A stretch of DNA of 64,000 nucleotides from Ananas comosus (lineage: Eukaryota > Streptophyta > Magnoliopsida > Poales > Bromeliaceae), in NCBI RefSeq assembly GCF_001540865.1, contig NC_033621.1:13696182-13760181 (forward strand). The letters run 5' to 3'. Each line of letters starts with the position of its first letter. Position 1 is the stretch's first letter. Below the pieces are notes generated by a model. The model did no database searches. It saw only the letters and a program-made list of their open reading frames with translations, and was not told the DNA's origin. This document shows, piece after piece, positions 46,350 to 58,500 of this stretch. The position numbers were made by a program, and so were the translations under genes.

Positions 46350-47018
46350 TTGTGGGTGAAGAGAGGTGAGGTGTTACTGCAGGAGAGGACTCAGGCCGTG
46401 GGGCAGAGTCAGGACAGGAAGCGCCCCTTTTTAGATGATGCTGGACAGTCGAGCAGCAGGCGTCCGCCGAGGCCTCCACGATCACACTCTCAGGGTCGTG
46501 GGCCTTCGGGCCGTCAGCGTTCTAGGGGATCCCGTCAGCAGGGACAGACTCAGAGGACACCGCAGTGTGTGATCTGTGGGGGATCACACTGGCCACGACA
46601 GTGCGAGCAGAGAGAGGGCAGGTGTTATGGTTGCGGTCAGCCCGGACATATGAGGTCAGCTTGTCCCCGTGCAGCATCACCAGCGCCAACCACTGCATCA
46701 GCGCAGCCGGCATCTCAGCCGTCTTTTGGATCAGCTCCGAGCTTCCGCCAGGAGGACAGATCGTCTATGCCGCGTCAGGGCGAGCTGCGACAGCAGGCTC
46801 CGAGCGGCAGGGTCTATGCAGCCCAGGTGGAGGACTCTTCAGCAGCTGACCGAGTGGTGGCAGGTATCATTTTGATTTCTAGTATTAAAGCTCGTACCCT
46901 TTTTGATACCGGTGCCTCGTATTCTTTTGTTAGCCGAGCATTTGCATTGTTGCATGGTCTAGAGTTAGGAGTATTGTCACAGGCACGAGAAGTGCAGATC
47001 TCGGACCATATTTTATAG
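46350..47018 (+). pseudogene. Element 4 gag C-terminus and protease start
   Basis: A 222-codon segment with an Arg/Gln/Pro-rich stretch, knuckles CVICGGSHWPRQC and CYGCGQPGHMRSAC (residues about 72-110), and the protease signature ARTLFDTGASYSFVSRAFAL near 185. It matches the same region of elements 1 and 2. The protease tail with FDVMLGMDWLAWYYATIDC continues at 47027-47272 after a stop. Confidence 0.88.
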
Positions 47019-47271
47019 GTTGCAGAGTGTTGTTGGTCGTGTCCGGTGCAGTTAGACTCGTGGATCATGCCCGCAGACCTGTTGGTATAGGGCAGCTGCA
47101 GGACTTCGACGTCATGCTCGGTATGGATTGGCTGGCGTGGTACTATGCTACGATCGATTGTCGAGCGAGGACAGTGACGTTCCGCGAGCCAGGCCAGGAG
47201 GAGTTTACTTTTAGAGCTGCAGGAGTACGCTATTTGCCACTTGGATATCTTCGGCGAGGGCTCGACAACTG

Positions 47272-48429
47272 ATGAGTAGAGGATGTGTTGCCTTTCTGGC
47301 GACTGTTGTTGAGGTACCTACGGCGGCGCCGGGACTCGAGGATATTCCTGTAGTCCGCGAGTTTCCAAATGTGTTTCCCCCTGAGTTGACGACGATGTCG
47401 CCGGATAGGGAGATTGAATTTGTGATTGATGTAATTCCTGGAACTGCACTAATCTCAAAGGTACCTTATCGGATGGCACCGGCGGTGCAGAGAGAACTAA
47501 AGGCGCAGCTGCAGGATTTGATGGATAAGGGATATGTGAGACCCAGTGTGTCGCCTTGGGGAGCACCGGTGTTGTTTGTAAAGAAGAAGGATGGTTCGCT
47601 CAGGTTATGTGTGGATTACCGGGAGCTGAATAAAGTGACCATCAAGAACAAGTATCCTTTGTCGCGCATTGATGATCTGTTTGATCAGTTGCAAGGATCT
47701 TATGTTTTCTCGCAAATTGATCTCCAGTCAGGTTACCACCAGCTGAGGGTGAGGGCCGAGGATGTTCCCAAGACGGCTTTTCGGACTCGGTACGGGCATT
47801 ATGAGTTCACGGTGATGCCTTTTGGATTGACGAATGNTGTCCCTGCCACATTCATGGATTTGATGAACAGAGTGTTCAAGCCGTTCTTGGATAGATTTGT
47901 GGTAGTCTTCATAGATGATATCTTGATATACTCCCGGAGCAATGCCGAGCATGAGGAGCACTTGAGGACTGTGCTACAGCTTCTGAGAGAGAAGAAGTTG
48001 TATGCCAAGTTAAAGAAGTGCGAGTTCTGGTTACGGGAGGTCGCTTTCTTGGGCCACGTGATATCAGCAGAGGGAGTAGCAGTCGACCCGAAGAAGATTG
48101 ATGCGATTCGGGATTGGCCCAGACCGACGACTGTGACAGAGGTGAGGAGTTTCCTTGGACTAGCAGGATATTACCGTCGGTTTGTGAAAGACTTTGCGAA
48201 GCTTTCCACATCCCTCACTCGATTGACACGCAAGGGGATTAGATTCATCTGGAGTGAGGATTGCCAGAGGAGCTTTGATAAGTTGAGACAGAGGTTGACG
48301 TCAACTCCTATCCTTGCCCTTTCTGTGATAGGGGAAGGATTCGTGATCTACAGTGATGCATCGCACAGTAGACTGGGTTGTGTCCTGATGCAGCATGGTA
48401 GGGTAATTGTTTATGCTTCACGGCAGTAA
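47272..48429 (+). pseudogene. Element 4 reverse transcriptase segment
   Basis: 385 codons. It has the protease-RT linker [15 protein letters not shown], then RT motifs [40 protein letters not shown], the catalytic FIDDILIYS (around 47915), [15 protein letters not shown], and the beginning of RNase H ([18 protein letters not shown]). It is broken near 48427 by a short deletion. The N at 47837 adds an odd residue after FGLTN, probably a join error. Confidence 0.9.
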
Positions 48430-48461
48430 AGGATTATGAGAAGAATTACCCTACGCATGAC

Positions 48462-50250
48462 TTGGAGCTTGCCGCGGTAGTCTTTGCGTTAAAATTGTGG
48501 CAGTATTACTTATACGGCGAGCACTGCGAGATTTTCACGGATCACAAAAGTCTCAAGTATTTGTTCATACGGAGGGAGCTGAACCTGAGGCAGCGCCGGT
48601 GGTTGGAGTTACTAAAGAACTATGATATTAGTATTCAGTATCATCCCAGCAAGGCAAATGTAGTGGCAGACGCGTTGAGCAGGAAGGCAGTGCAGAGCCT
48701 GAGTATGATGATCACTGAGCAGAGGCCGTTGCTCGAGGAACCCCAGCGGCTCAGGCTTGAGATAGTGTCCCCTGGGTCTACTGCGAGACTAATGTCTTTG
48801 GATTTGCAGCCCACTCTGTTGGATAGGATCCGAGAGAAACAGAGTGGAGATCCGTACTTGTCGAGGATTCGAGAGCAGCTAGACCGGGGACAGGCTGAGG
48901 GCTTTTCTGTAGACAGTTCGGGAGAATTGCGGTACAGGGACCGACTGTGTGTGCCTGCGGATTCAGGTATCCGAGAGGACATTTTGAGAGAGGCTCATTA
49001 TTCTCCTTATACGGTTCACCCAGGTGGAACCAAGATGTATAAGGACTTGAAGGCCCAGTTTTGGTAGAATGGAATGAAGAGGGACATTGGCAGATTTGTG
49101 GCTCAGTGTCTGACTTGTCAACAGGTAAAGGCCGAGCATCAGATACCTGCTGGCAAGCTTCACAGTCTGCCAGTGCCCGAGTGAAAATGGGAGCAAATCA
49201 CGATAGATTTCGTTATGGGATTGCCTAGAGCGCAGGGTGGCTACGATGCGATTTCGGTAATAGTGGACACTCTGACAAAGTCTGCTCACTTCTTATCGGT
49301 TCAGACTACTTGGTCCAGAGAGAGACTCGCGCAGCTATATCTGGATGAGATTGTTAGGTTGCATGGTGTGCCGATTTTGATCGTATCTGATAGGGATCCG
49401 AGGTTTGTATCACACTTCTGGAGGAGTTTATAGACAGCCTTGTATACACAGTTGCAGTTCAGTATAGCGTTTCACCCACAGACAGATGGTTAGTCAGAGT
49501 GGACCATTCAGACTCTAGAAGACATGCTGAGAGCATGCGTCCTTGGCTTTGGAGGAGGGTGGTATCGACATTTGAGACTGGTTGAATTTGCGTACAACAA
49601 CAGCTATCAAGCGAGCATCCGAATGGCTCCGTTTGAGGCATTGTATGGACGCAGATGTCGATCCCCTTTGTGTTGGAGTGATGTGGGTGAAAGGAAGACG
49701 CTTGGGCCTGAGATTTTGTTAGAGGCTGAGGAAAAGGTGATAGTTGTTCGACGACACCTTTTGACAGCCTAGAACCGCCAGAGGAGCTACGCCGATACTA
49801 GGAGACGAGACTAAGAGTTTCATATTGGTAATCATGTATTCCTCAAAGTCTCGCTATCCAGAGGGATTCGCCGATTTGGAGTACGTGGAAAGCTCAGTCC
49901 ACGTTTCGTTGGCCCTTTTGAGGTATTGGAGCGAGTGGGACCAATTGCTTACAGGATCGCTCTACCCCCGCGACTAGCTGGCATTCACGATGTATTCCAC
50001 ATCTCAGCATTGAGGAGATATGTATTCGATCCTTCTCACGTGATTGACTTCACTCTACTCAAGATTGGCGAGGATCTGAGTTACGAGGAGCGACCGTTGT
50101 GGATTCTTGCTCGGGAGACGAAAGAATTGCACAACCGGAACATCCCATATGTGAAGGTGCAGTAGAGTAATCACGAGGAGCGGGAGGCGACTTGGGAGCC
50201 TGAGACGGTGATGAGGGAGTCCTATCCCTATCTGTTCAATGCCCTGAGCT
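48462..50250 (+). pseudogene. Element 4 RNase H, integrase and chromodomain
   Basis: 48462-49067 carries RNase H ([24 protein letters not shown]) and the integrase zinc finger start (HYSPYTVHPGGTKMYKDL). Fragments at 49215-49433, 49524-49772 and 49926-50165 give the integrase core ([12 protein letters not shown]), FAYNNSYQASIRMAPFEALY, the integrase tail, and a chromodomain (ILARETKELHNRNIPYVKVQ, EATWEPET). Each is separated by a single stop codon rather than by large gaps. Confidence 0.88.
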
Positions 50251-50286
50251 GAGGTATGTTTAAGTTTCGAGGACGAAACTTTTTGT

Positions 50287-50298
50287 AGTGGGGGAGGA
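50287..50298 (+). promoter_or_regulatory. Element 4 polypurine tract
   Basis: AGTGGGGGAGGA immediately before the LTR start TGTGAGATCC. Confidence 0.8.
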
Positions 50299-52511
50299 TG
50301 TGAGATCCCTGGTGTACAACAGTGAAGGCTTGTCGACAGCTCTGGAGAGTGTCGGGACAAGTCTGAGTCGCGTTGGCACGAAATAGACGCAAAACGGACT
50401 CTGTGTGACGCGAGAGCAGCACTTAGCAAGAAAATCTGCAAATAGCTATTTTCTGATTGCTGTACTGATACAACCATCACGGTGTACCGGTACACTGCAC
50501 AGGCTGCACGCAGACTACTCTTGGGTTAGCTTCTTGTACTGGTACGCAAGCCCGTGTGCCGGTACGCCAGGGTAGGTGAGAGGGTGTTTTGGTCTTTTTC
50601 CACCTCGTTCGTGTCACCCTTTCTCTCCCTCCCTATTTAGACGTGTAGAGTAAAGAGAGAGAGTTTTCTCTGGCTTCTACTCCTCTCTCTCTCTAGCCTA
50701 GACCGAGTGTGGAGGAGCCCTCGGGTGGGGTTGTTTCGTCGCCGACGTCGCGCCTCGGAGCCATTTGAGCGGGTGTTCGTTGTCGTGGTGCTGCGAGGAG
50801 GCCGGGTGAGCGTGGATTTTTGCCATTCTCGACATTGCGCCGGTGCTAGAGTCGCTGTTGAGGTGAGATATTCATCAATTCCTCCAACTATGGCAAGTCT
50901 TTATCACTTCCGAGCTCAAGGATGCTGTTTCGTAGATTTCCTGCGTTGACCGTTGGCGTTTCGGCTCGTGTTCGGTGTAGGAGCATCGGATTGCAGCGAG
51001 ACTTGGTTCGTTGGATTCAGGACTTTGAGAGGAATCCACGAAGCCCAAGATTTTCAATTTTGGTGAACGCTAGCTTGGTCGAAACCCTGTTCCACTCTGC
51101 TGTTGTTTTGAGCAGAATTGGTGTTTATTGTGGGTTTCTATGTCTAGATCCGTGGAGTGTTGTTGTCGCTGGTTCGTTGGGTTGCGCCGAGCTTGGCAGG
51201 GACTCCGGTGACCTTCTTCACTGCCGGGGATTAACTTTTGTGGTGGGTTACATCGGTTTATTCCTAAGTACAGTATTAGTCGATATGTATGATTTTCAAT
51301 TTTGTAAATCATATTGTAGTTCATTTTTGTTGATTGTATCATGGATGAAATCAGCATGGAGGACATGATTAGTAAACCATAAATATACATGTTGGACTTG
51401 AAAATTTACTTAGGAGAAAACCAGCGATTTGGACCTGTCACCTGTTTACACTACCTGATTTAGCTCTAGGAGCCGTTGTAATTTTGTATCGTCGTAGTAT
51501 AGAGGCGGCGGATACCCCAGGTAGTTTAGCATTCAGTTACGCTCATGCTGGGATGCCGAGTATATTTTTACAGTAACGTTCAGGCTGTTCCGGACTGTTG
51601 GGTGCCGTCGAGGTTGACGGTGGACCCATATCGCCTTTTTAGCGTCGAATTGTGCCGAGGGCACGTGACTGTGGGTTGTTAGACCAGTTAGTGTCGGTTA
51701 CTTGGACTTTGGCTTGAGAGAGCTTGATTGAGCTTGACAGAGATACGCTGCATACTCGGTTGGGTAGCTCCCACGAGTGCCTCTCCGGAGACTGGCGTTG
51801 TGCTTTCGCGTTGGTGTCGTGCATGCCAGTTAGACTCGCTCTCCACGGGCTGGTTAGTGTGGAGGTAGCTGGATAGTCTCAACTGGACGGGACGGGTGTG
51901 TTCACAGTCCCTGCGACCGGTATGTTTACAGTCTCTAAAGAGATTGGGTCAGGATTGACATTTTACAATAGGTCAGATTAGAGCATAATAGTGTAATAAA
52001 TGATAGCTGTAGCTTTTATTCCAGCATTTATTACTATCTTTGCTCCTTTCTGTAGTCTTTGTGGGTGGACGGATGATGTTGAGGGCGGCACCCACTGAGG
52101 ACTACTTGTTTTTACAGTAGTTCTCACGCCCTGTTGTTACCCCATTTTTGTAGAGCCATCGTCTTCGGCTGCTGCTGTTGCTTATCAGGATCGAGGCAAG
52201 GGCGTCGCGAGTTAGAGCCCTACCCAACGAGCCGAGCTAGAGGTGCCCCTACAGCAGGTAGTTGTTTTTGTTGGGGTTTATATACATACATATATTTAAC
52301 TCGCCAGTACGAGTAGTTTTGTATCTTGGATTTGGCGTATGTATATGGAACTCGGTTTGTTTTATTACTGGTTATTCTAGTAGCTCTATACTACTGTTTG
52401 TAGTATTGTATGATGTACAGATACAGCTATCGCTTCGTATACAGGAAAAATTTCTTTGTATATGGCGGATTTGTCGGCGTGCCCGGGGAACGTGTAATTC
52501 GGGGCGTAACA
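50299..52511 (+). repeat. Element 4 3' LTR (complete, 2213 bp)
   Basis: TGTGAGATCC...GGGGCGTAACA, followed by TTTAT. GTACCGGTAC variants at 50462-50570 are more decayed here (GTACTGATAC, GTGCCGGTAC) than in the 5' copy. Two short ORFs (50707-50949, 50922-51368) recur in the 5' LTR but lack recognisable domains. Confidence 0.9.
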
Positions 52512-52516
52512 TTTAT

Positions 52517-53640
52517 AGAATCATGAATTATTGTAACCAGTGACTATTTCTTGTATAAACATACTACTTGGACATAGAGTATTGTCGGTATGGGCTTGGT
52601 TACATTAGTTCGCTACTCTTAAAACTAGTATCATTGCCATCTAATTGAACCTCGATTAACTCTAATTTCAATAGAAGCTCCTAGTAGCAAATGAACATTA
52701 TTATTATTATTGGTATAACCTGTCACTTGGGCCTATGCCCCGGATTTAGGCGGTGACAATTAGTGGATAGCTTAATTATTATTGTCGTGGGTCAATACAG
52801 CAATTTTAGACAATAAGATATATAACGGATTATGTCAAGGCGATCTGGATTGTATTCATTATGATGTGGTTAATTATTCGCATTCCACTACAACCTACAT
52901 GAGCCACATTATGCTTGACAGATATACGCCCTTCGAGTGCTGCTGTGGAGTGTGGCCTAGCGATCTGAGGTTACAATAGCCTTTGTACTGACAGACCACC
53001 TACGGGAGTGGTGACTAATCACCAGGGGCAATGATAAGCTACTTAAGGGAGTGGTGCCTTGGCAATAGACAAGCACAGGCTTGACCGAACTTACGAGTCG
53101 GTCGATGTGATTGGGCTACAGCTTTGATTATCTAATAGCTAGTTGATGGATACTATCCATGATTTGCAATTTTCAGTCGTAGTATAGAGGCATGATAGCG
53201 GTAGTTTTATTTCCAGCACTTATCTACAAATTATGTTATTATTTAGTTCATTTATCACCTTCCTACTGGGTAGGTCATTGTCGTTGGTTATGATACCCAC
53301 TGGGGACTACAGCTCAGTAGTTCTCACACCCTCTATTTGTTATTTTTCTATTGTAGAGCCCTTATCTCTTGATGCTACTAATCGAGAAAAGAAAACCACG
53401 TGATAGATAGTATCTTCTACCTGAGTCGACTGAGCTAGTGGAGAACCCAGTAGTTGTATATTTATTTTGGGAGCATGTTGTACATATTTGGACTAGCAAT
53501 GCTAGTGAAGATGTATATAGTTACTGTTATAATTTTGGAGATGGATGATGTATTATGGATATATTTATGTATAGTGCTGCTTTATGTTTTTATTTCTATA
53601 ATGCTTCGATACCTTTTAGTTGTGGACTCCTAGGAATTTT
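52517..53640 (+). repeat. Old LTR remains related to element 4's LTR
   Basis: Phrases such as 'gtagttctcacaccctctatttg' followed by 'ttgtagagccc' echo 52119-52155. No coding sequence or clean edges are visible. Confidence 0.45.
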
Positions 53641-53659
53641 GTAGTTATAGACTCCTAGA

Positions 53660-54427
53660 ACTGCTTTTGCAAATGATTGACGCATCGTGTGTGCGGGACT
53701 CTCCATAAATACAACGGGTCTATTGACGTTTTCGGGGGCTTCCACTGTAATCTAGCGCATGACACGTTGTACATGCAGATGGGACTCAAAGAAAGTGCCA
53801 ATTTATACGCCACTGGACCAATACGCTCTAGAATCTCAAACAGCCTAATAAACTACATAGTAGGGAGTGGGGTGGAAGACACCATGGCCAATAGAGGGAG
53901 ACTAAGAATGGTTGAGAGAGGAAGAGGGAGAAATGCAAATGGCTGAGGCTACATCAATCGGAGTAGGATCCCTAGAGGGTAGGCGACGTGCCAGTGACGA
54001 CCTAGGGGGGTGGGTAGTGGCTAGGGGTAAAGAGAGAAAGGGAGATAGGAGGAGGAAAAAAGATTAAAAGCCTAATCTCATCCATTTCAAGATAATGTAA
54101 TATTTGCAATTTTGCCTCTCTAATTTTGAGTTTCTTGCTCAGAAATCCCTGGCAAGTGTACTTTGGATAATATTCCATTCAGCTGTGAAATCTCGCAATT
54201 TGACACATAAAATGTCACCTTTTGCATATAAACTCTATTTTATCGGTTGCTCTCTTGCTAGTTTTATCTCCAAATATCACTTGCATCGTGCAAAATCGCG
54301 GATAAATTCCTTTCATGACTTACAGCACATATAGACATTATAAGTGATGATTTTGTTTTATTAAAAATTATTCAAAATTTTTTACAAAAAATTTTGAAAT
54401 TTCTTTTAAAACCAAAGTTTTAATATT
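53660..54427 (-). repeat. Old gypsy 3' end: pol scrap and LTR remnant
   Basis: 53770-53860 echoes the integrase-tail coding region of element 1 (6820-6900, minus). 54080-54427 resembles the first part of family 1 LTRs. No open frame of meaning. Confidence 0.5.
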
Positions 54428-54432
54428 ATTCC

Positions 54433-54982
54433 TGTTGGCTTAAATGGGCCAACATCCTACCCCATAGTAGGAGGCCATGTTGGGCCAAGTCATGTTCGAA
54501 ATGGCGTGAGGCTCGGTGGGCCGAGTCATGTTCGAAGTGGCGTGAGGTTGGTTGGGCCAAGTCGCAATCGAGACCCCTGGGCGCTGTATCTGTACGCTTT
54601 AAGTGAATTGATTGTGTATTTCTAACAGCTTGAGCTTTTGGGATTAATGGTTCGCGCCAACGATCCGACAAGTGGTATCAGAGACAGTGGTCACAGGTTC
54701 AATTCTCGCATGCTACAAATATGTGCAGGTGCTTGAGGGGGGATTGTTGGCTTAAATAGGCCAGCATCCTGCCTTGTGATGGGAGGCCATGCTGGAACGA
54801 GTCATGTTCAAAATGGCGTGAGGCTAAGTGGGCCGAGTCATGTTCGAAGTGGCGTGAGGCTAGTTGGGCCGAGTCACAATCGAGACCCACGGACGCTGTA
54901 TCTGTACGCTTTAAGTGAATTGGTAGCGTATTTCTAGCAGCTCGAGCTTTTGGGATTAATGGTTAGCACCAATGATCTGACA
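54433..54982 (+). mobile_element. TRIM element (complete, 550 bp)
   Basis: Two 238-bp direct repeats (54433-54670, 54745-54982) both start TGTTGGCTTAAAT and end GATC(C/T)GACA. Between them are 74 bp with a primer site TGGTATCAGAGA at 54673 and a polypurine tract GCTTGAGGGGGGAT just before the second repeat. The flanks are ATTCC on both sides (54428-54432, 54983-54987). No protein is encoded, so any movement depended on another element's proteins. All hallmarks of a terminal-repeat retrotransposon in miniature are present. Confidence 0.93.
54673..54684 (+). promoter_or_regulatory. TRIM primer binding site
   Basis: TGGTATCAGAGA matches 11 of 12 bases of the initiator-methionine tRNA primer site, two bases after the first terminal repeat. 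Confidence 0.85.
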
Positions 54983-54987
54983 ATTCC

Positions 54988-57900
54988 CACTTACAGAAAG
55001 TTTCATCTTAGAAACTCGATTATAAACCCTTGTGAACAAATATGGATACCACTCCTACATTACTTTAACTCCCACGTTGCCTCAAGCTCCTCATAATTTT
55101 TTCACTAAATCTTAACATATGGAATTGTTCAATTCCTTAATTATATTTCCTAGCGAGCCAAAATCTACTTCGGCATCAAAGTTTAGATCCTCTCAAAGTT
55201 GAATTAAATTAGGGCTAATCAGGTGGGAAGGATTCGTAATGTATTTCGGAGAAAGGGCCAATCTCTACGCCACCCAACTAACACACTCCAGATTCTCAAA
55301 TGGCCTAAAAAACTATAGACTTGTTCTGCAACACAAATAGCTTGATCTCCTTTGTCGGCGAACTCTTTAGCACAACTTGCTCACCCACCTGAAATTCCAG
55401 GTTGGGTCAACGCTAGTCCATGTAACTCTTCTGTCAACTTTGTGTAGTTAGAAATTATTGCCACATGGTGCAAATCTTAGTCTCTACTTCCTCCACCAAG
55501 CCCGACCTGATTACCCGACGTTCGGTAGCATCATCATAATAAATCAGGGACCAACACCTACACCCATACAACGCCTCATAAAGTGCCATCTCAATGCTTG
55601 CCCGATAGCTATTATTATAGGTAAACTACACCAAGGGTAGGTAAAAACTTAAACCATCCTTTGTAATCATCAGCACACAAGTGTGGAGTATGTCCTCAAG
55701 GGTCTAAGTAACATGCTTCAACTGGCCATCGCTCAGAGGATGGAATACAAAGCTGAAATAAAACTTTGTGCCTAATGCCTCATGTAAACTCGCCTAAAAG
55801 TGGAACACAAAATGTGTATCCCTAACTAACACGATCAACATTGACACCTTAAAGGTCTGAGTAACATGCTTCGACTAGCTGTCACACAAGGGATGAAATA
55901 CAAAGCTAAAGTTCAACTTTGTACCCAATGCCTGATGTAAACTCTTTCGAAACTAGAACAAAAAATACATGTTCCGATCAAGCACAATTGATGCTAACAC
56001 CTTGTGAAGCAAGTCAATCTTATCGATGTAAAGCTAAACTAGTTGATCTCTCAACCAGGTCATGTGCATTGACAGAAAGTGGACCGACTTCCTCAATAGT
56101 CCCTTGTCCACAATAGCCAATATCGTATCATGGCCTTATTGTGATCAAGGCAAAACCGCGACGACATCAATCGTGATTTGCTCCTACTTCTATATGGGCA
56201 CAAGGAGAGGTTATAGCTTTTTTGCTAGATATTAGTGTTCAACCTTCACCTGCTAGTATACCTAGCAATGAACTACTTGTTGTGCCGTATCAGCCTTCAT
56301 TCTCGACTTCTCGAAATTCTACTTTCGATCTTTGTACATCTTGGTACCGTCAAAATGCACAGTGTATGGAGATCAGTGTGCCTTAGTTAGGATCTCTTGT
56401 CTCAATTTGGTGTCATCAGGCACAATAGTTGATTACGAAGATAGAAAGAATCGTTAGAGTGGATAACAAAGTCCCCTACCTTTCTTTGCTCAACATCAGC
56501 CTACGACTTCTGTAGGTGCAGCTCTAAACACTATCCAAGGCTAATCCTCTCCGCCAAGGTAGGTCATACTACTAAGTCTATCAACTAAATAGTCGATCAT
56601 GGGCGTACAACCTCTAACTCTAAATGACATAACTCCTCGATCAAGTGATCTTGCTTAGTGATGATGATCAATAACTTGATAGGGGCGTGTTTCTGGCTTA
56701 AGGTTTTAGTCACCACATTTGCTGTTCCTAGGTAATAGCGGATAGAGAGTTCGTAGTCCTTCAAAAGTTTGAGCCAATGCCTTTGTCTGAGGTTCAACTA
56801 CAGTATAAATAGGTAATTTAGACTTTGATGATTGATGAACACCTCACAGCGCACCTCGTACAAATAGTGCCTCCATAGTTTAAAGGCAAAATCCACTGTC
56901 GTTAGCTCAAGGTCGTGCATAGGTTAGTTTTTCTTGTAATTTGTAACTTAACGCGATGCATATGCTATATGGCCCGTTCTTTCTACGTAAGCACACAGTC
57001 CATTCTATCCATAAAGTATCGCAATAGACCATAAAGTTCTAACTAGGAATCGACAATGCCAAGATAGGGCTCGTAGGGCTCGTGTTAACCTCTCCTTGAG
57101 CTCCTCGAAGCTCTTTTAATGCTTGGAAGTCCATTGAAAATTCACTTCCTTTCGTGTCATCCTATTCAGCGGGGCAACAATCTTGGAGAAACCTTCAACA
57201 AATCATCACTAATAGCTTGCTAAACTAAGGAAGCACCTGATCTCTATCACACTAGTCGGTCGACACTAATCCACTACTGAGTCCATTGTCTTCAGTTCCC
57301 CAAAAATACCCAATTGAGTTATGATGTGTCCGAGGAAAGACACCTTGCAAAGCCAGAACTCACACTTCTTGAGTTTCCTTAGAGTTTGTTCTCTCAAAGG
57401 ACTTGAAAAACTTGTTGTAGATGATTCTCATATTTTTGACCACTCCGCTAGTAGATTAAGATAAATACCATAACAAACCGATCTAAGTACAACCTGAAGA
57501 TATAGTTCATCATGTCTATGAATGCCACCGAGGCATTGGTAAGCACGAACAATATCACTATGAATTTGTAGTGGTTGGAACGTGTCTTGAATGCGGTTTT
57601 CAGTATATCATCTACCTTGGTTCTCAATTGATGGGTTTCATATTGATCATTGAGTAGACCGATAATTTTTGTAGTTGATAGAATAGATCATCAATCCATG
57701 GAAGGGGTACTTGCTCCTAACTGTGACTTTGTTTATATCATGATAATCGATGCATAGCCACAAACTACCATCTTCCTTTCTGAGGAAAAAGATAGGTATG
57801 CTCCAGGTAGATATGCTAGGCATGATTAAGGTCATATCCAGAAGATCCTTGAGCTTATCTTTCAGCTCCTTCAACTCGGCAAAGGCCAACCAAAAATGAG

Positions 57901-58500
57901 CGTTCGAGATAAGAGCAGTATCAAGGACTAAGCCTATAAATAACTCGATTTTTCGTTCTGGGGATACTTTTGTCAGCTTGTCGAAAAATATGTTAGGACA
58001 TTAGGAAACTCCCTAGCCATCGAAATCTCCTCAAGCCTCGGAGCCACCAAGCGAATGATGTCCACTGAAACCAAATTGGTTGTGCATCCGCCATCCATGA
58101 GTTGCTTGGCTTTAGATAAATAAATGATCATGGCAAAGAAGTTCTTACATGCTCGGTAAACAAACTTCCTCTTTCTCAGTATGCTGAAGGTCTCCATCCT
58201 CTCCTCGCATTCGATAGGAGTGTGATGCCCCAGTCTATCCCTAGCACCTAATCATACTACCTTGGCAGTATAAGTACCAAATTGGTTTGGAACATCTGGT
58301 CTCCCAACTACACAGGGTGCAACCAACAGCCCACGTCGATATAGTGATAGAGCATTTCCATCCAAAACACCAAAATCAATTGTTTCTTCATGAAGCCTTG
58401 ATTACATACAAAAGAAAAGGAGATAAATGAGTGAGATGCTCTAGTATCAAAAAGAGTTCTAACTCAAATGCCAAATAGGGAGATTATACTTACAATGAAA
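54988..58500 (-). pseudogene. Ancient gypsy pol, heavily decayed
   Basis: On the minus strand, scattered segments align in order with element 1: a protease-RT linker at 57973-58197 (MAREFPNV), RT start at 57647-57889 (LWLCIDYHDINKVTVRSKYP), RNase H end at 56597-56797 (NLRQRHWLKLLKDYELSIRY), and integrase-like scraps between 55200 and 56300. Stops and frameshifts occur throughout. It is much older than elements 1, 2 and 4. The 3' end is interrupted by the TRIM. Confidence 0.82.

Larger units (their letters stand above)
45997..50250 (+). pseudogene. Element 4 gag-pol polyprotein, decayed
   Basis: It begins inside gag because the 5' part was lost with the copia insertion. Domains in order are gag core, zinc knuckles, protease, RT, RNase H, integrase and chromodomain. 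Lesions include a TAG in the gag core (about 46132) with frameshift before 46350, a 2-base loss near 48427, and stop codons at about 49065, 49183, 49431, 49489, 49769, 49812 and 50163. Most stops replace Trp or Gln codons (TGG to TAG/TGA, CAG to TAG). The N at 47837 sits in RT with a few extra bases. Confidence 0.9.
23786..52511 (+). mobile_element. Element 4: gypsy retrotransposon, multiply interrupted
   Basis: The 5' LTR starts at 23786 (TGTGAGATCC) and the 3' LTR ends at 52511 (GGGGCGTAACA). Both outer edges carry the same 5-bp duplication TTTAT (23781-23785 and 52512-52516). The 5' LTR is split: 23786-24198 and 32517-33684 correspond to the first and middle parts of 50299-52511. An LTR 6 element sits in the split with a CCGAG duplication. 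A copia element occupies 33685-45996. Gag-pol follows at 45997-50250. The segments between Ns at 24382-32419 and 34152-35392 seem not to belong to this element. Confidence 0.8.

Noticed and set aside
50707..51368. Two ORFs conserved in both element 4 LTR copies (also 32516-33192) as a possible LTR-encoded protein
   Set aside because: Shared because the LTRs are duplicates. No domain is recognised, and frames differ by small indels between copies.
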